DNA of 42,071 bases from RSA11 sp965652565 (GTDB lineage Bacteria; Actinomycetota; Thermoleophilia; Solirubrobacterales; 70-9): the NCBI GenBank assembly GCA_965652565.1, contig CBFGWL010000017.1:1-42071 (forward strand). The letters run 5' to 3'. The first letter of the stretch is position 1; each line of letters opens with the position of its first letter. A program made the position numbers and the translations under genes. The notes beneath the pieces were generated by a model, which was not told the origin of the DNA, did no database searches, and was given only the letters and a program-made list of their open reading frames with translations. Of this stretch, positions 16,097-24,156 are shown piece after piece.

Positions 16097-16621
16097 ATGC
16101 GGTGTCCCACCTGCAACGGCGATACGCGCGTGCTCGAGAGCCGCGCGGCCGAGGGTGGACTCGCGGTCAGGCGCCGGCGGGCGTGCTCCGCTTGCGGGCG
16201 GCGCTTCACCACGTTCGAGCGGCGCGAGCGCGAGCCGGTCTTCGTCCGCAAGCGCGACGGCCGGCGCGAGCCCTTCGATCGCGCGAAGCTCGCGCGCGGC
16301 TTGCTGCGCGCCGCGTACAAGCGGCCGGTCGAGAGGGCCGACGTCGAGCGCCTCGTGGCGAGCATCGAGGCGGAGGCCGAGGCGGCCGGCGGCGAGCTGC
16401 CCGCCGAGCACGTCGGCGAGCGCGCGCTCGCGGGCCTGCGCGAGCTCGACCGGATCGCGTACCTGCAGTTCGCAGCCGTCTACCGCGGCTTCGACGACCC
16501 CAGCGAGTTCACCGACGAGCTGCGCGCGCTGGGCGTCACGCCGCTCCCCCAAACGGATCCCGCCGAAGCCCCGAATTTGCGGGGAAGCGGAGACCGCGTT
16601 CCGTCCGGAGGAGGCGGTTGA
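16097..16621 (+). CDS. nrdR: transcriptional repressor NrdR
   Basis: A 174-residue NrdR, the ATP/dATP-sensing repressor of ribonucleotide reductase genes. The N-terminal zinc ribbon uses C3, C6, C30 and C33 (MRCPTC... and CSACGRRFTTFERRE). An ATP-cone domain follows at ~46-136 (VRKRDGRREPFDRAKLARGLLRAAYKRPV..., ...IAYLQFAAVYRGFDDPSEF). A ~35-residue tail ends in glycines. ATG 16097 gives the canonical MRCPxC start; GTG at 16091 is two codons upstream. It lies 54 bp ahead of nrdJ, so the pair is probably one operon under the NrdR box at 16036-16051. Confidence 0.96.
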   Translation: MRCPTCNGDTRVLESRAAEGGLAVRRRRACSACGRRFTTFERREREPVFVRKRDGRREPFDRAKLARGLLRAAYKRPVERADVERLVASIEAEAEAAGGELPAEHVGERALAGLRELDRIAYLQFAAVYRGFDDPSEFTDELRALGVTPLPQTDPAEAPNLRGSGDRVPSGGGG

Positions 16622-16675
16622 GTAAGTCGTTCCCCGCCCACCTTGGAACCGAGGCACAGAGAAGGAGCCAGGATC

Positions 16676-19522
16676 ATGTCTGAGACCGCAACGCACACAC
16701 AGGGGATCACCGTCACGAGGCGCCACACGACGCCCGGTGTTCATCCCTTTGACGAGGTCGAATGGGAGGTGCGCGACGCGGTCATCGGTGACCCCGACAA
16801 CCCCGCCTTCGAGCAGCGCAACGTCGAGTTCCCGAAGAGCTGGTCGCAGAACGCGACGAACATCGTCGCGCAGAAGTACTTCCGCGGGCGCCTGGGCACG
16901 CCCGAGCGCGAGTCCTCGGTCAAGCAGATGATCTCCCGGGTGGCCGGCACGATCGCGAACTGGGGCCGCGAGCTCGGCTACTTCGCGTCCGAGGAGGACG
17001 CGGACGCCTTCGAGATGGAGCTCATCCACCTGCTCCTGCACCAGAAGGCCGCCTTCAACAGCCCGGTCTGGTTCAACGTCGGCTTCGAGGAGAAGCCGCA
17101 GTGTTCCGCCTGCTTCATCTTGAGCGTCGAGGACACGATGGAGTCGATCCTCGACTGGAACACCAAGGAGGGGATGATCTTCCGCGGCGGCTCCGGCTCG
17201 GGGATCAACCTCTCGAACATCCGCTCCTCGAAGGAGCACCTCTCGAAGGGCGGGCTTGCCTCGGGCCCGGTCTCCTTCATGCGCGGCGCCGATGCCTGGG
17301 CGGGCACGATCAAGTCGGGCGGCAAGACGCGGCGCGCGGCCAAGATGGTCGTCCTCGACGTCGACCACCCCGATATCCGCGACTTCATCTGGTGCAAGGC
17401 GCGCGAGGAGGAGAAGGCGGCAGCGCTGCGCGACGCCGGCTTCGACATGCGGCTCGACTCCGACGCCTTCGCCTCGATCCAGTACCAGAACGCCAACAAC
17501 TCGGTCCGCGTCACCGATGAGTTCATGCAGGCGGTCGTCGAGGGCGGCGACTGGGATCTGATCGCCCGCACCGACGGCAGCGTGATCGAGACGGTCGACG
17601 CGCGCGAGCTCATGAACGAGATCGCCGAGGCGGCCTGGCGCTGCGCGGACCCGGGCATCCAGTACGACTCGATCATCAACCGCTGGCACACGTGCCCGAA
17701 CTCGGGTCGGATCAACGCCTCGAACCCCTGCTCGGAGTACATGCACGTCGACGACTCGGCGTGCAACCTCGCGTCGCTCAACCTGATGCGGTTCCGCCGC
17801 GAGGACGGCTCGTTCGACACGGAGGACTTCGAGCACGCGGTCGACACGATCTTCCTCGCGCAGGAGATCATCGTCGGCCCGTCGAGCTACCCGACCGAGG
17901 AGATCGGCCGCAACGCGCGCCGCTTCCGTCAGCTCGGGCTCGGCTACGCGAACCTCGGCGCGCTGCTGATGGCGAACGGCCTGCCGTACGACTCGGACGA
18001 GGGCCGCAACGTCGCCGCGGCGATCACCGCGCTCATGACGGGCCGCGGCTACCGGCGCTCGGCGGAGATCGCCGCCGCCATGGGCCCGTACGAGGCGTAC
18101 GAGGAAAACCGCGAGCCGCACAACAACGTCATGCGCATGCACCGCGACGCGGCCTACGAGATCGACGCCGACGGCATCAAGGGCGAGCTGCTCGACGCCG
18201 CCAAGCGTGCCTGGGACGAGGCCGTCGAGCTCGGCGAGGAGCACGGCTACCGCAACGCGCAGGCGACGGTGCTCGCCCCCACCGGGACGATCTCCTTCCT
18301 CATGGACTGCGACACGACGGGCATCGAGCCCGACTTCTCGCTCGTCAAGTTCAAGGAGCTCGTCGGCGGCGGGCAGATGACGATCGTCAACCGCTCGGTG
18401 CCGCTGGCGCTACGCACGCTCGGCTACTCGGACGCCGAGATCGAGCAGATCGAGGCGTACATCAACGAGCACGCGACGATCATCGACGCGCCGGGGCTCA
18501 AGGAGGAGCACCTCCCCGTCTTCGACGTGGCGGTGGGCGAGCGCGCGATCTCGCACATGGGCCACATCAAGATGATGGCCGCGACACAGCCGTTCCTCTC
18601 TGGCGCGATCTCCAAGACCGTGAACCTGCCGGAGACGGCGACCGTCGAGGACATCGCCGAGGCCTACACGGAGGGCTGGCGACTGGGCCTCAAGGCGCTC
18701 GCCATCTACCGCGACGGGTCGAAGACCGCGCAGGCGCTCAGCACCAGCGCGAGCAAGAAGAAGGACGCCGAGAAGGAGGCCGAGGCGCAGACCCCGGCAC
18801 CCGAGGTGCACCAGCCGGTGCGCCGGCGCATGCCCGTCGAGCGCCAGTCGATCACCCACAAGTTCTCGATCGGCGGCCACGAGGGTTACATCACCGCCGG
18901 CCTGTACGAGGACGGCTCCGTCGGCGAGATCTTCCTGACCGACATCGGGAAGGAAGGCTCGACCATAAAGGGCCTGATGAACGCGTTCGCGACGGCGATC
19001 TCGATCGGCCTGCAGTACGGCGTGCCGCTCGAGACCTTCGTGAACAAGTTCTCGTTCGTGCGCTTCGAGCCGGAGGGGATCACCCGCAACCCGGAGATCC
19101 CGTTCGCCAAGTCGATGCCCGACTACATCATGCGCTGGCTCGCCTCGCGCTTCCTCGACACCGACGCCCAGGAGGAGCTCGGCATCCTCACGCCCGAGGT
19201 CCGGGCCCGCAAGGAGGCGCAGCAGACGCTGTTCGTCAACGAGGGCCCGGCGCCGAGCGCCGAGGAGCTCGAGCAGCAGGAGGCGAAGGGCAACGGGAAC
19301 GGCAACGGCTCGCCGGCCCCGGCCGCACAGCCCGCCGCGAGCGGCGAGAGCTCGCAGCCCCAGCCCCCGACCGCGGCGCTCACCGACACGCCGCCGGTCC
19401 GTCCCGCCCGCATCCAGGGTCTCGAGCTCGGCCCGGCGTGCGAGCAGTGCGGCGGCATGATGCAGCGCACGGGCTCCTGCTACACGTGCTCGAGCTGCGG
19501 TAACAACACCGGCTGCGGCTGA
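16676..19522 (+). CDS. nrdJ: adenosylcobalamin-dependent (class II) ribonucleoside-diphosphate reductase
   Basis: A 948-residue class II reductase that makes deoxyribonucleotides using a B12-derived thiyl radical, with or without oxygen. Key features are the substrate-loop region CSACFILSVEDTMESIL, the glycine-rich GGSGSGINLSNIRSS, and the active-site motif NPCSE at 350-354 (N, radical-forming C352 and E). Others are the second barrel half APTGTISFLMDCDTTGIEPDFSL and a C-terminal TSCPD-type and cysteine-rich tail (CEQCGGMMQRTGSCYTCSSCG) that relays reducing equivalents. A low-complexity linker of Gly/Asn and Ala/Pro separates the body from the tail. The start is ATG 16676 behind AGAAGGAG. No cobalamin riboswitch fits in the 54-bp gap from nrdR; control appears to be by NrdR. 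A strong hairpin follows the gene. Confidence 0.96.
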   Translation: MSETATHTQGITVTRRHTTPGVHPFDEVEWEVRDAVIGDPDNPAFEQRNVEFPKSWSQNATNIVAQKYFRGRLGTPERESSVKQMISRVAGTIANWGRELGYFASEEDADAFEMELIHLLLHQKAAFNSPVWFNVGFEEKPQCSACFILSVEDTMESILDWNTKEGMIFRGGSGSGINLSNIRSSKEHLSKGGLASGPVSFMRGADAWAGTIKSGGKTRRAAKMVVLDVDHPDIRDFIWCKAREEEKAAALRDAGFDMRLDSDAFASIQYQNANNSVRVTDEFMQAVVEGGDWDLIARTDGSVIETVDARELMNEIAEAAWRCADPGIQYDSIINRWHTCPNSGRINASNPCSEYMHVDDSACNLASLNLMRFRREDGSFDTEDFEHAVDTIFLAQEIIVGPSSYPTEEIGRNARRFRQLGLGYANLGALLMANGLPYDSDEGRNVAAAITALMTGRGYRRSAEIAAAMGPYEAYEENREPHNNVMRMHRDAAYEIDADGIKGELLDAAKRAWDEAVELGEEHGYRNAQATVLAPTGTISFLMDCDTTGIEPDFSLVKFKELVGGGQMTIVNRSVPLALRTLGYSDAEIEQIEAYINEHATIIDAPGLKEEHLPVFDVAVGERAISHMGHIKMMAATQPFLSGAISKTVNLPETATVEDIAEAYTEGWRLGLKALAIYRDGSKTAQALSTSASKKKDAEKEAEAQTPAPEVHQPVRRRMPVERQSITHKFSIGGHEGYITAGLYEDGSVGEIFLTDIGKEGSTIKGLMNAFATAISIGLQYGVPLETFVNKFSFVRFEPEGITRNPEIPFAKSMPDYIMRWLASRFLDTDAQEELGILTPEVRARKEAQQTLFVNEGPAPSAEELEQQEAKGNGNGNGSPAPAAQPAASGESSQPQPPTAALTDTPPVRPARIQGLELGPACEQCGGMMQRTGSCYTCSSCGNNTGCG

Positions 19523-19588
19523 TCGGCGGGCCCGGAGTGGGCCAGGCGGCGTCATCGCCGGTCTGAGTCCCCACCGGCTTTGCGACGA

Positions 19589-19612
19589 GAAGGGCGCCCT
19601 CGGGCGCCCTTC
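19589..19612 (+). terminator. hairpin terminator after nrdJ
   Basis: GAAGGGCGCCC (19589-19599) and GGGCGCCCTTC (19602-19612) are perfect complements. Outer CGACG/CGTCG pairs extend the stem beyond a small bulge. No T-run follows. Confidence 0.7.
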
Positions 19613-19681
19613 GTCGTTGGTCAGGGATATCGCCCGCGGCAGCACGCCCAGCGGAGGAGGGTTGAGGCCGATTGGAGATCT

Positions 19682-19709
19682 CTCACCTGCCCCTCACCGG
19701 GATCTCACC
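19682..19709 (+). promoter_or_regulatory. three CTCACC direct repeats at 11-bp spacing (PhoB/PhoP-type box)
   Basis: CTCACC occurs at 19682, 19693 and 19704, exactly one DNA turn apart. Eleven-base direct repeats with a TCACC core are the known layout of OmpR/PhoB-family response-regulator sites, for example the GTTCACC units bound by Streptomyces PhoP. They lie 50-80 bp ahead of the next gene's start. A small inverted repeat (CACCG/CGGTG) overlaps the last unit. Confidence 0.5.
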
Positions 19710-19759
19710 GAGCGACGGTGGTGATGGCCGTGACACCAACCACACGAAGGAGTGACGGG

Positions 19760-20326
19760 ATGACCTCGAATCGGATGAAGGGACTGATCGCGCTGGCGGC
19801 GGTCGCCGCTGTGGCGGCCGTGCCGAGCACGGCGAGCGCGGACCGCACGTGTCGCGGCACGATCGCCTCGACGACGATCGACGACAACGTGCGCGTCCCC
19901 GCCGGCGCGACCTGCAAGCTGCGGGGCACGACGGTCGGAGGGAACGTGATCGTCAAGCGCAACGCCAAGTTCGACGCTCGCAGCGCGCGCATCGACGGGA
20001 ACGTGCAGGGCAAGCAGACCAAGCTCGTGAAGGTCGTGCGCAACTCGCGCGTCGAGGGCGACGTGCAGGTGAAGCGGGGGCGCAAGATCCGGGTCGCGAA
20101 CAGCTTCGTCGACGGCAACATCCAGCTCGAGCGCAACAAGCAAGCGAAGGCCGTGCTGCGCACGACGGTGAACGGGGACGTCCAGCTGTTCGGCAACCGC
20201 GGCAAGTCGCGGGTTGCTCGCAACACGATCGACGGCAACCTGCAGTGCAAGAACAACCGGCCGAAGCCGACGGGCGGCAACAACCGCGTGAGCGGCGACA
20301 AGGAGAACCAGTGCCGGAGGCTGTAG
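19760..20326 (+). CDS. secreted bactofilin-like repeat protein
   Basis: A 188-residue exported protein. The Sec signal peptide (LIALAAVAAVAAVPSTASA) ends at about residue 29. The rest is built from imperfect repeats of ~22 residues around a GNV or GDV core: VGGNVIVKRNAKF, IDGNVQGKQTKL, VEGDVQVKRGRKI, VDGNIQLERNKQ, VNGDVQLFGNRG, IDGNLQCKNN. This pattern is typical of right-handed beta-solenoids such as bactofilins, but here it is exported, very basic and carries four cysteines near its two ends. The start is ATG 19760 behind AAGGAG; the longer open frame upstream runs through the terminator and operator. No enzyme motif is seen, so a structural or surface-binding role is likely. Confidence 0.75.
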   Translation: MTSNRMKGLIALAAVAAVAAVPSTASADRTCRGTIASTTIDDNVRVPAGATCKLRGTTVGGNVIVKRNAKFDARSARIDGNVQGKQTKLVKVVRNSRVEGDVQVKRGRKIRVANSFVDGNIQLERNKQAKAVLRTTVNGDVQLFGNRGKSRVARNTIDGNLQCKNNRPKPTGGNNRVSGDKENQCRRL

Positions 20327-20330
20327 GCGC

Positions 20331-22097
20331 TTAGCGACCGGCTCGCCGGTGCACCACCAGGACCTCGTCGCCCCTGCGCAGGGGCGTCGTGGGCCCGGCG
20401 TCGATCGCCCGCCCGTCCCGGGCCAGGGCGAACGGCACGGCTCCGCCCTCGAGCAACGCGGCGTACAGGTCGTGGAAGGTGGCGCCGGCGGGCACGTCGC
20501 TGACGCGCCGCCGCTCGAGGCGATGATCGACGAGCGCTTCCTGGGCCGCGAGCGCCAGCGGGTCGAGCGCCGCAAGCGCGATGGTCTCGCCCGCGAGAGC
20601 TGAACCCGAGACGACGCGGATCCGCCGATCGGCGCTCGCGAGGGAGCTCGGGCGCGCGAGTTGCTCGACGAGCACGGGCAGTTCGCGCTCGCCCAGCGCA
20701 CGGCAGACGTGCAGCGCGCTCAGGATCGCGGCGGCATCACCGGCCTCGCTGCCCTGCGGGCGGTGCGCCGACGCGATCAGCACCACGGCGGGCTCCACGG
20801 ACTCGAGCGCCGCGGCGAGCTCGACGGGGTCCTCTGGATCGCCCTCCCGCCACTCGACGCGCCCACCCGCGGGGGGCGGCGGGACGGAGCGATCGAGCAC
20901 GGCGACCGACGGCGCCGAAGCGGCGGCCGCGGCGGGCCAGGCGAGCATGCTGGCGACCGCCTCGCTCCAGCCCACGATGAGGACGGCGCCCGCGGAGACA
21001 GGCTCCGTCGCCGGCGCGCCCGCGCGCCCCGAGCCGGCCGAGACCGAGTCCAAGCGGCGCGCCGCCCACTCGGACTCGGCCGCGACGATCACCGCGTCCG
21101 CGTGGTCGATCCGTGTCTGTGGATCGGGCGCGTAGGCGATCGCGGTCGGGTCGCCGCCGGGCGCGATCCCGACCGGGATCCCCTCCGCAACGCTCGCGGC
21201 AAGCTCTCCAAAGCGCTTGCCCGCGAGCCCCGCGGCGGGGATCGCGAACAAATCGCCCTGCTCATCGCTGGCGGAGAGCGCGCCGAGCATGTCGACGAAG
21301 GGCGGGTTGCGAATCGCAAGCATGAGCATCGCCCCCAGGGCGCGGTCACGGACGACCGCATCGACGTCCGCGGGGAAGCGCTCCCACACGGCGTCGACGT
21401 TGCGGCCCCGGCGCATCTCGACGCCGACGTGCGGCAGGGCCGACTCGCCCAGCGTCGCGGTGATGTTCAGCGCCACCTCGATCGCCCGCGCGTCCGCAGC
21501 CTCATCGTCCGCGACCGGCTCGGAAAGCACGGCGATGGCGCGTGCGCGCGCCGCCGAGACGCGCTCGAGCCCCGCGCGCGTTGTCGCCTCCCCGCCGACC
21601 ACGCGCACGGAGAGCTGCGGGAACTCCGCTTCGAGGTGCGCCTGCAGCTCCCGGCGCGCCGACGGTGCGCCCGGGGCGACCAGCACGACCGCGTCGGCGC
21701 CGGGCTCGCGCTGCTCGAGCCGGGAGAGCACGGGGCCCAGCGCTTCGCCCGAGCCGATCACCAGCAGGTGCCCGCTCACGCGCGCCGGCGGATCGCTCTC
21801 GCCGAGCCGGCGCAGCAGCCTGTCGACGACGTCGGTGAGGAGCGTGAGCACCAGCCCCACCACGAGCACGATCCCGAGCAGGACCTGCACGACGCCCAGG
21901 ACCCGCTGGCTCGTGGTCTCATCGTCGCCCAGCGAGCCGGGGTCGAGCAGATGCTGCACGCCCGACCACAGGGCGTCGCCGAGGTCATCGAACGCGCCGA
22001 CCGCGCTTGCCACGAAGGCGCTCGCGAGCCAGAACGCGAAGACGAAGGCACCCAGCAGGGCCAAACGCCCCTTCGTGCTCTCGAACAGTCGCCCCAA
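20331..22097 (-). CDS. CASTOR/POLLUX-related putative ion channel with RCK-like domains
   Basis: A 588-residue membrane protein. The first helix is at about 10-35. A pore-helix-like segment ALWSGVQHLLDPGSLGDD follows, matching the LDPG motif of CASTOR/POLLUX-like channels, and the inner helix VVQVLLGIVLVVGLVLTLL is at ~68-88. The cytoplasmic part has two Rossmann-like regulatory units (HLLVIGSGEALGPVLSRL from ~108; VLIVGWSEAVASML from ~375), each followed by a TrkA-C-like section. Family members are gated cation channels (nuclear calcium signalling in plants); bacterial homologues are uncharacterised. The start is a TTG at 22097 with a poor ribosome-binding site, so the exact N-terminus is uncertain. 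It converges on the bactofilin-like gene with only 4 bp between stops. Confidence 0.8.
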   Translation of the reverse strand: MGRLFESTKGRLALLGAFVFAFWLASAFVASAVGAFDDLGDALWSGVQHLLDPGSLGDDETTSQRVLGVVQVLLGIVLVVGLVLTLLTDVVDRLLRRLGESDPPARVSGHLLVIGSGEALGPVLSRLEQREPGADAVVLVAPGAPSARRELQAHLEAEFPQLSVRVVGGEATTRAGLERVSAARARAIAVLSEPVADDEAADARAIEVALNITATLGESALPHVGVEMRRGRNVDAVWERFPADVDAVVRDRALGAMLMLAIRNPPFVDMLGALSASDEQGDLFAIPAAGLAGKRFGELAASVAEGIPVGIAPGGDPTAIAYAPDPQTRIDHADAVIVAAESEWAARRLDSVSAGSGRAGAPATEPVSAGAVLIVGWSEAVASMLAWPAAAAASAPSVAVLDRSVPPPPAGGRVEWREGDPEDPVELAAALESVEPAVVLIASAHRPQGSEAGDAAAILSALHVCRALGERELPVLVEQLARPSSLASADRRIRVVSGSALAGETIALAALDPLALAAQEALVDHRLERRRVSDVPAGATFHDLYAALLEGGAVPFALARDGRAIDAGPTTPLRRGDEVLVVHRRAGR

Positions 22098-22191
22098 GAT
22101 CTCGGCCGCGCTCCCCTTCGCCCGCCGTTGCCGCCGGCTCGGACGAGACTATGCCACGTAGCGCCGCGCGCGCTCGACCCCGCCGCGTTCG

Positions 22192-22395
22192 TCAGGAGCG
22201 ATCCTCCGCGTCGGAAGGAGGCGATCCCAGCCCGTGCGGCGAGCCGTCGTCGCCACCGCCCCCCTCGCCCCGGGAGTCCCGCCGGTGCCAGACGAAGAGC
22301 AGGACCGCCGCGACGAGCACCGGCCCTAGATATAGGGCGATGTCCACGAACCAGTGGCCGAACGAGTGGTGGGCGAGGAGCAGCGCCGCGGTCAC
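22192..22395 (-). CDS. small single-pass membrane protein coupled to ctaG
   Basis: A 67-residue protein with one hydrophobic helix (ALYLGPVLVAAVLLFVW), a His-containing N-terminus (LLAHHSFGHWF) and a Gly/Asp/Ser-rich soluble tail. Its GTG start overlaps the CtaG-like gene's stop (GTGA, 22392-22395), a strong sign that it is real and co-translated. No family is recognised. The two adjacent histidines near the membrane, next to a copper-delivery factor, make a role in copper or oxidase assembly possible (inference). Confidence 0.65.
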   Translation of the reverse strand: MTAALLLAHHSFGHWFVDIALYLGPVLVAAVLLFVWHRRDSRGEGGGGDDGSPHGLGSPPSDAEDRS

Positions 22396-23270
22396 GTCCC
22401 GCCATCCTCGCGCGCGGCCGCCTCGATGCGCTTGCGCAGCACGTCCGCGGTGCCCGAACGCGCCGCGCGCTTGGCGCGCTCGCGGTCGAGCTCGATGCCG
22501 CTCTCGCGCGCGAAGTCGACGAGCTCCTGACTCTCCGAGTCCTCACGCGCCCAGCGCAGGACCTCGTAGGCGAGCACGCCGAGCATCACGACGAAGCCCT
22601 GTGCCATGAGGATGCCGCCGGCGATGCCCTGGTCGGAATCGGGGTCCATGCCGTGCTCGAGCAGCGCCCGCTCGGCGTAGCCGTCGTAGAAGGTCGACCC
22701 CGAGAACATGAACGCGTTCGCGATCGCCATGTTGAAGAGGTGGACGACGACCACGAGGCCGACGCGGGCGGCGGCGTTGAACCACTTCGGCTGCGGGAAG
22801 GGACCGAAGACCGTGAGCCACAGGCCCAGGCCCGCCCCCAGGAAGCAGGCGTGCTGGATGAAGTGCAGGAGCGGGTTCTCAGCGGCCGCCTCGTAGAAGC
22901 CGGGGAGGTGCCAGATCGAAATCGCGAGGACCCACATCAGCAGCGCGCCCACGGGGTTGAAGAGGCGCACGAGCTGGCGGATCACCGGCTTCGACACGAC
23001 CGGGCCGAGCACCGGCCCGGTGAGCCCGACGGCCAGCAGCAACGCGGCCTCGTCGGTCATCAGCGTGTGGGCGACCATGTGCGCGGAGACCAGCTCGAGC
23101 GAGAGCTCCCCGAGCGGGCCGACCTGCGTCAGCGCGATCAGGAGCATGCCCGCGACGAAGCAGGCCTGCCGGACGCCGGAGGGCGCGCGGCCGAGCTTGC
23201 GCAGGGTCGCGACTCGCCGCAGATAGGCGGCGATCAGCGCGGCCGGGAGCAACGCCTCTAGAAACGCCAA
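22392..23270 (-). CDS. CtaG-like cytochrome c oxidase assembly factor (Caa3_CtaG family)
   Basis: A 292-residue, about seven-helix membrane protein of the Caa3_CtaG family, implicated in assembly or copper delivery of caa3-type cytochrome oxidase. Typical motifs are the SAHMVAHTLMTDEAALLLAVG segment with conserved histidines, ISIWHLPGFYEAAAENPLLHFIQHACFLGAGLGLW and the late histidine-bearing helix. The C-terminal ~60 residues are soluble and charged. The start is TTG 23270 behind GGAGG; no nearby ATG keeps the first helix intact. The downstream 67-residue gene overlaps by 4 bp. The oxidase subunit genes are not in this window. Confidence 0.85.
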   Translation of the reverse strand: MAFLEALLPAALIAAYLRRVATLRKLGRAPSGVRQACFVAGMLLIALTQVGPLGELSLELVSAHMVAHTLMTDEAALLLAVGLTGPVLGPVVSKPVIRQLVRLFNPVGALLMWVLAISIWHLPGFYEAAAENPLLHFIQHACFLGAGLGLWLTVFGPFPQPKWFNAAARVGLVVVVHLFNMAIANAFMFSGSTFYDGYAERALLEHGMDPDSDQGIAGGILMAQGFVVMLGVLAYEVLRWAREDSESQELVDFARESGIELDRERAKRAARSGTADVLRKRIEAAAREDGGT

Positions 23271-23294
23271 TCACGCCTCCGGGTTCATTCGCCA

Positions 23295-23312
23295 TGCGGG
23301 ATTGTCCCCGCA
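23295..23312. promoter_or_regulatory. inverted repeat upstream of ctaG
   Basis: TGCGGG and CCCGCA arms with a 6-nt centre lie 25 bp before the ctaG start in the divergent intergenic region. This could be an operator or a leader hairpin. No matching regulator is known to me. Confidence 0.3.
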
Positions 23313-23405
23313 CGACTGAGGGTACGGCGCACGGACCGCGATCCGGGCGGGGTATGGGCCTTATCACCCATTAACAAAGGGGGTCGGCGGGACCACACTG
23401 ATGCC

Positions 23406-23756
23406 ATGACCCGTTTCGCGATTCAGTGCTATCCGGTGGTGCCGGTCTCTGTTCGCGAGCTGGAGCCCTGGATCGAGGAGCAGCTCGCTGCGCTGATCGA
23501 AGACGACGTGGGAACGGCGAGGGTCTTGCGACTCACCCAGGAGCTCCCGGACGACACGATCGAGGTCGGCTGGCTGTTCGAGTTCGAGCGGCCGGAGCCC
23601 CTCGAGGAGCTCTTGGAGGACGGCCCGATCGCCCAGGCGCTGCGCGACATGAGGCTGCTCGGCATGCAGCCCTCCATCCTCGTCCGCCACGCCCCCGGCG
23701 AGGAGGACGCGGAGGAGTCCGAGCTCGCGCTGCCCGGGCCGGTCGGCGTCCGCTAG
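23406..23756 (+). CDS. small acidic protein of unknown function
   Basis: A 116-residue soluble protein with no signal peptide or membrane helix. It begins MTRFAIQCYPVVPVSVRELEPW, is rich in Glu/Leu/Asp (predicted alpha/beta then helical), and ends in an acidic tail EEDAEESEL. I do not recognise the family. G/C-rich third codon positions, an isolated position and a following terminator hairpin (23795-23816) support it as a real single-gene unit, divergent from ctaG. Confidence 0.7.
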   Translation: MTRFAIQCYPVVPVSVRELEPWIEEQLAALIEDDVGTARVLRLTQELPDDTIEVGWLFEFERPEPLEELLEDGPIAQALRDMRLLGMQPSILVRHAPGEEDAEESELALPGPVGVR

Positions 23757-23794
23757 CTCGCCCCGCGAGTCAAGGACCCAGCACCACGAAGGCA

Positions 23795-23816
23795 CCGCCC
23801 GCCCCCTGGCGGGCGG
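23795..23816 (+). terminator. hairpin terminator after the small acidic protein gene
   Basis: CCGCCCGCC (23795-23803) pairs perfectly with GGCGGGCGG (23808-23816) over a CCCT loop. It lies 39 bp after the stop and separates this gene from the copper operon. Confidence 0.65.
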
Positions 23817-23862
23817 CTGGTCGCGCGTGCGCGAACTCGGGCCTTTCCGAAGCTTCGCTCGC

Positions 23863-23881
23863 CATACCCCCTAGGGGTATG
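23863..23881. promoter_or_regulatory. CsoR-type copper operator over the cop promoter
   Basis: CATACCCCCTAGGGGTATG: arms CATACCCC and GGGGTATG around three bases. It matches the G/C-tract palindrome (TACCCC...GGGGTA) bound by CsoR-family copper-sensing repressors. A plausible promoter, TTCGCT (23854-23859), an 18-bp spacer and TATGCT (23878-23883), would be blocked by a bound repressor. No csoR gene is in the window, so the regulator must be encoded elsewhere. Confidence 0.75.
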
Positions 23882-23931
23882 CTACGTTGTGCGCGCTGGA
23901 TACCCCCACCCCGTACGAGGAGGCCCAAAGC

Positions 23932-24156
23932 ATGGAACACGCCGACGCGACCGCGCCCCGCACCTACACGGTCCAGGGCATGACCTGTGAGCACTGTCGC
24001 GCGTCCGTCCTCGAGGAGGTCGGCGAGCTCGACGGCGTCGAAGCCGTCGAGGTCGACCTGGAGAGCGGGTGCCTGGAGGTCCGCGGCGCCGCCTCCGACG
24101 AGGCGATCGCCGGCGCCGTCGCCGAGGCCGGCTACAGCCTCGCGGAAACCCCGTGA
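23932..24156 (+). CDS. copZ: copper chaperone, heavy-metal-associated (HMA) domain
   Basis: A 74-residue single-domain HMA protein with the metal-binding motif GMTCEHC (C19, C22) and the ferredoxin-like pattern ending EAGYSLAETP. Such CopZ-like proteins bind Cu(I) in the cytoplasm and hand it to CopA or CsoR. The start is ATG 23932, eight bases after a GAGGAGG ribosome-binding site. It is the first gene of the operon behind the CsoR-type operator, and its stop overlaps the next start (GTGA). The symbol reflects role and context. Confidence 0.9.
   Translation: MEHADATAPRTYTVQGMTCEHCRASVLEEVGELDGVEAVEVDLESGCLEVRGAASDEAIAGAVAEAGYSLAETP

Noticed and set aside
16622..16675. Cobalamin riboswitch before nrdJ
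   Set aside because: The gap to nrdR is only 54 bp, too short for a B12 riboswitch, and no B12-box-like sequence is seen; NrdR control explains the site.
20661..23261. Plus-strand 866-codon open frame across the channel and ctaG genes
   Set aside because: Antisense shadow; low complexity and crossing two real genes and their gap.
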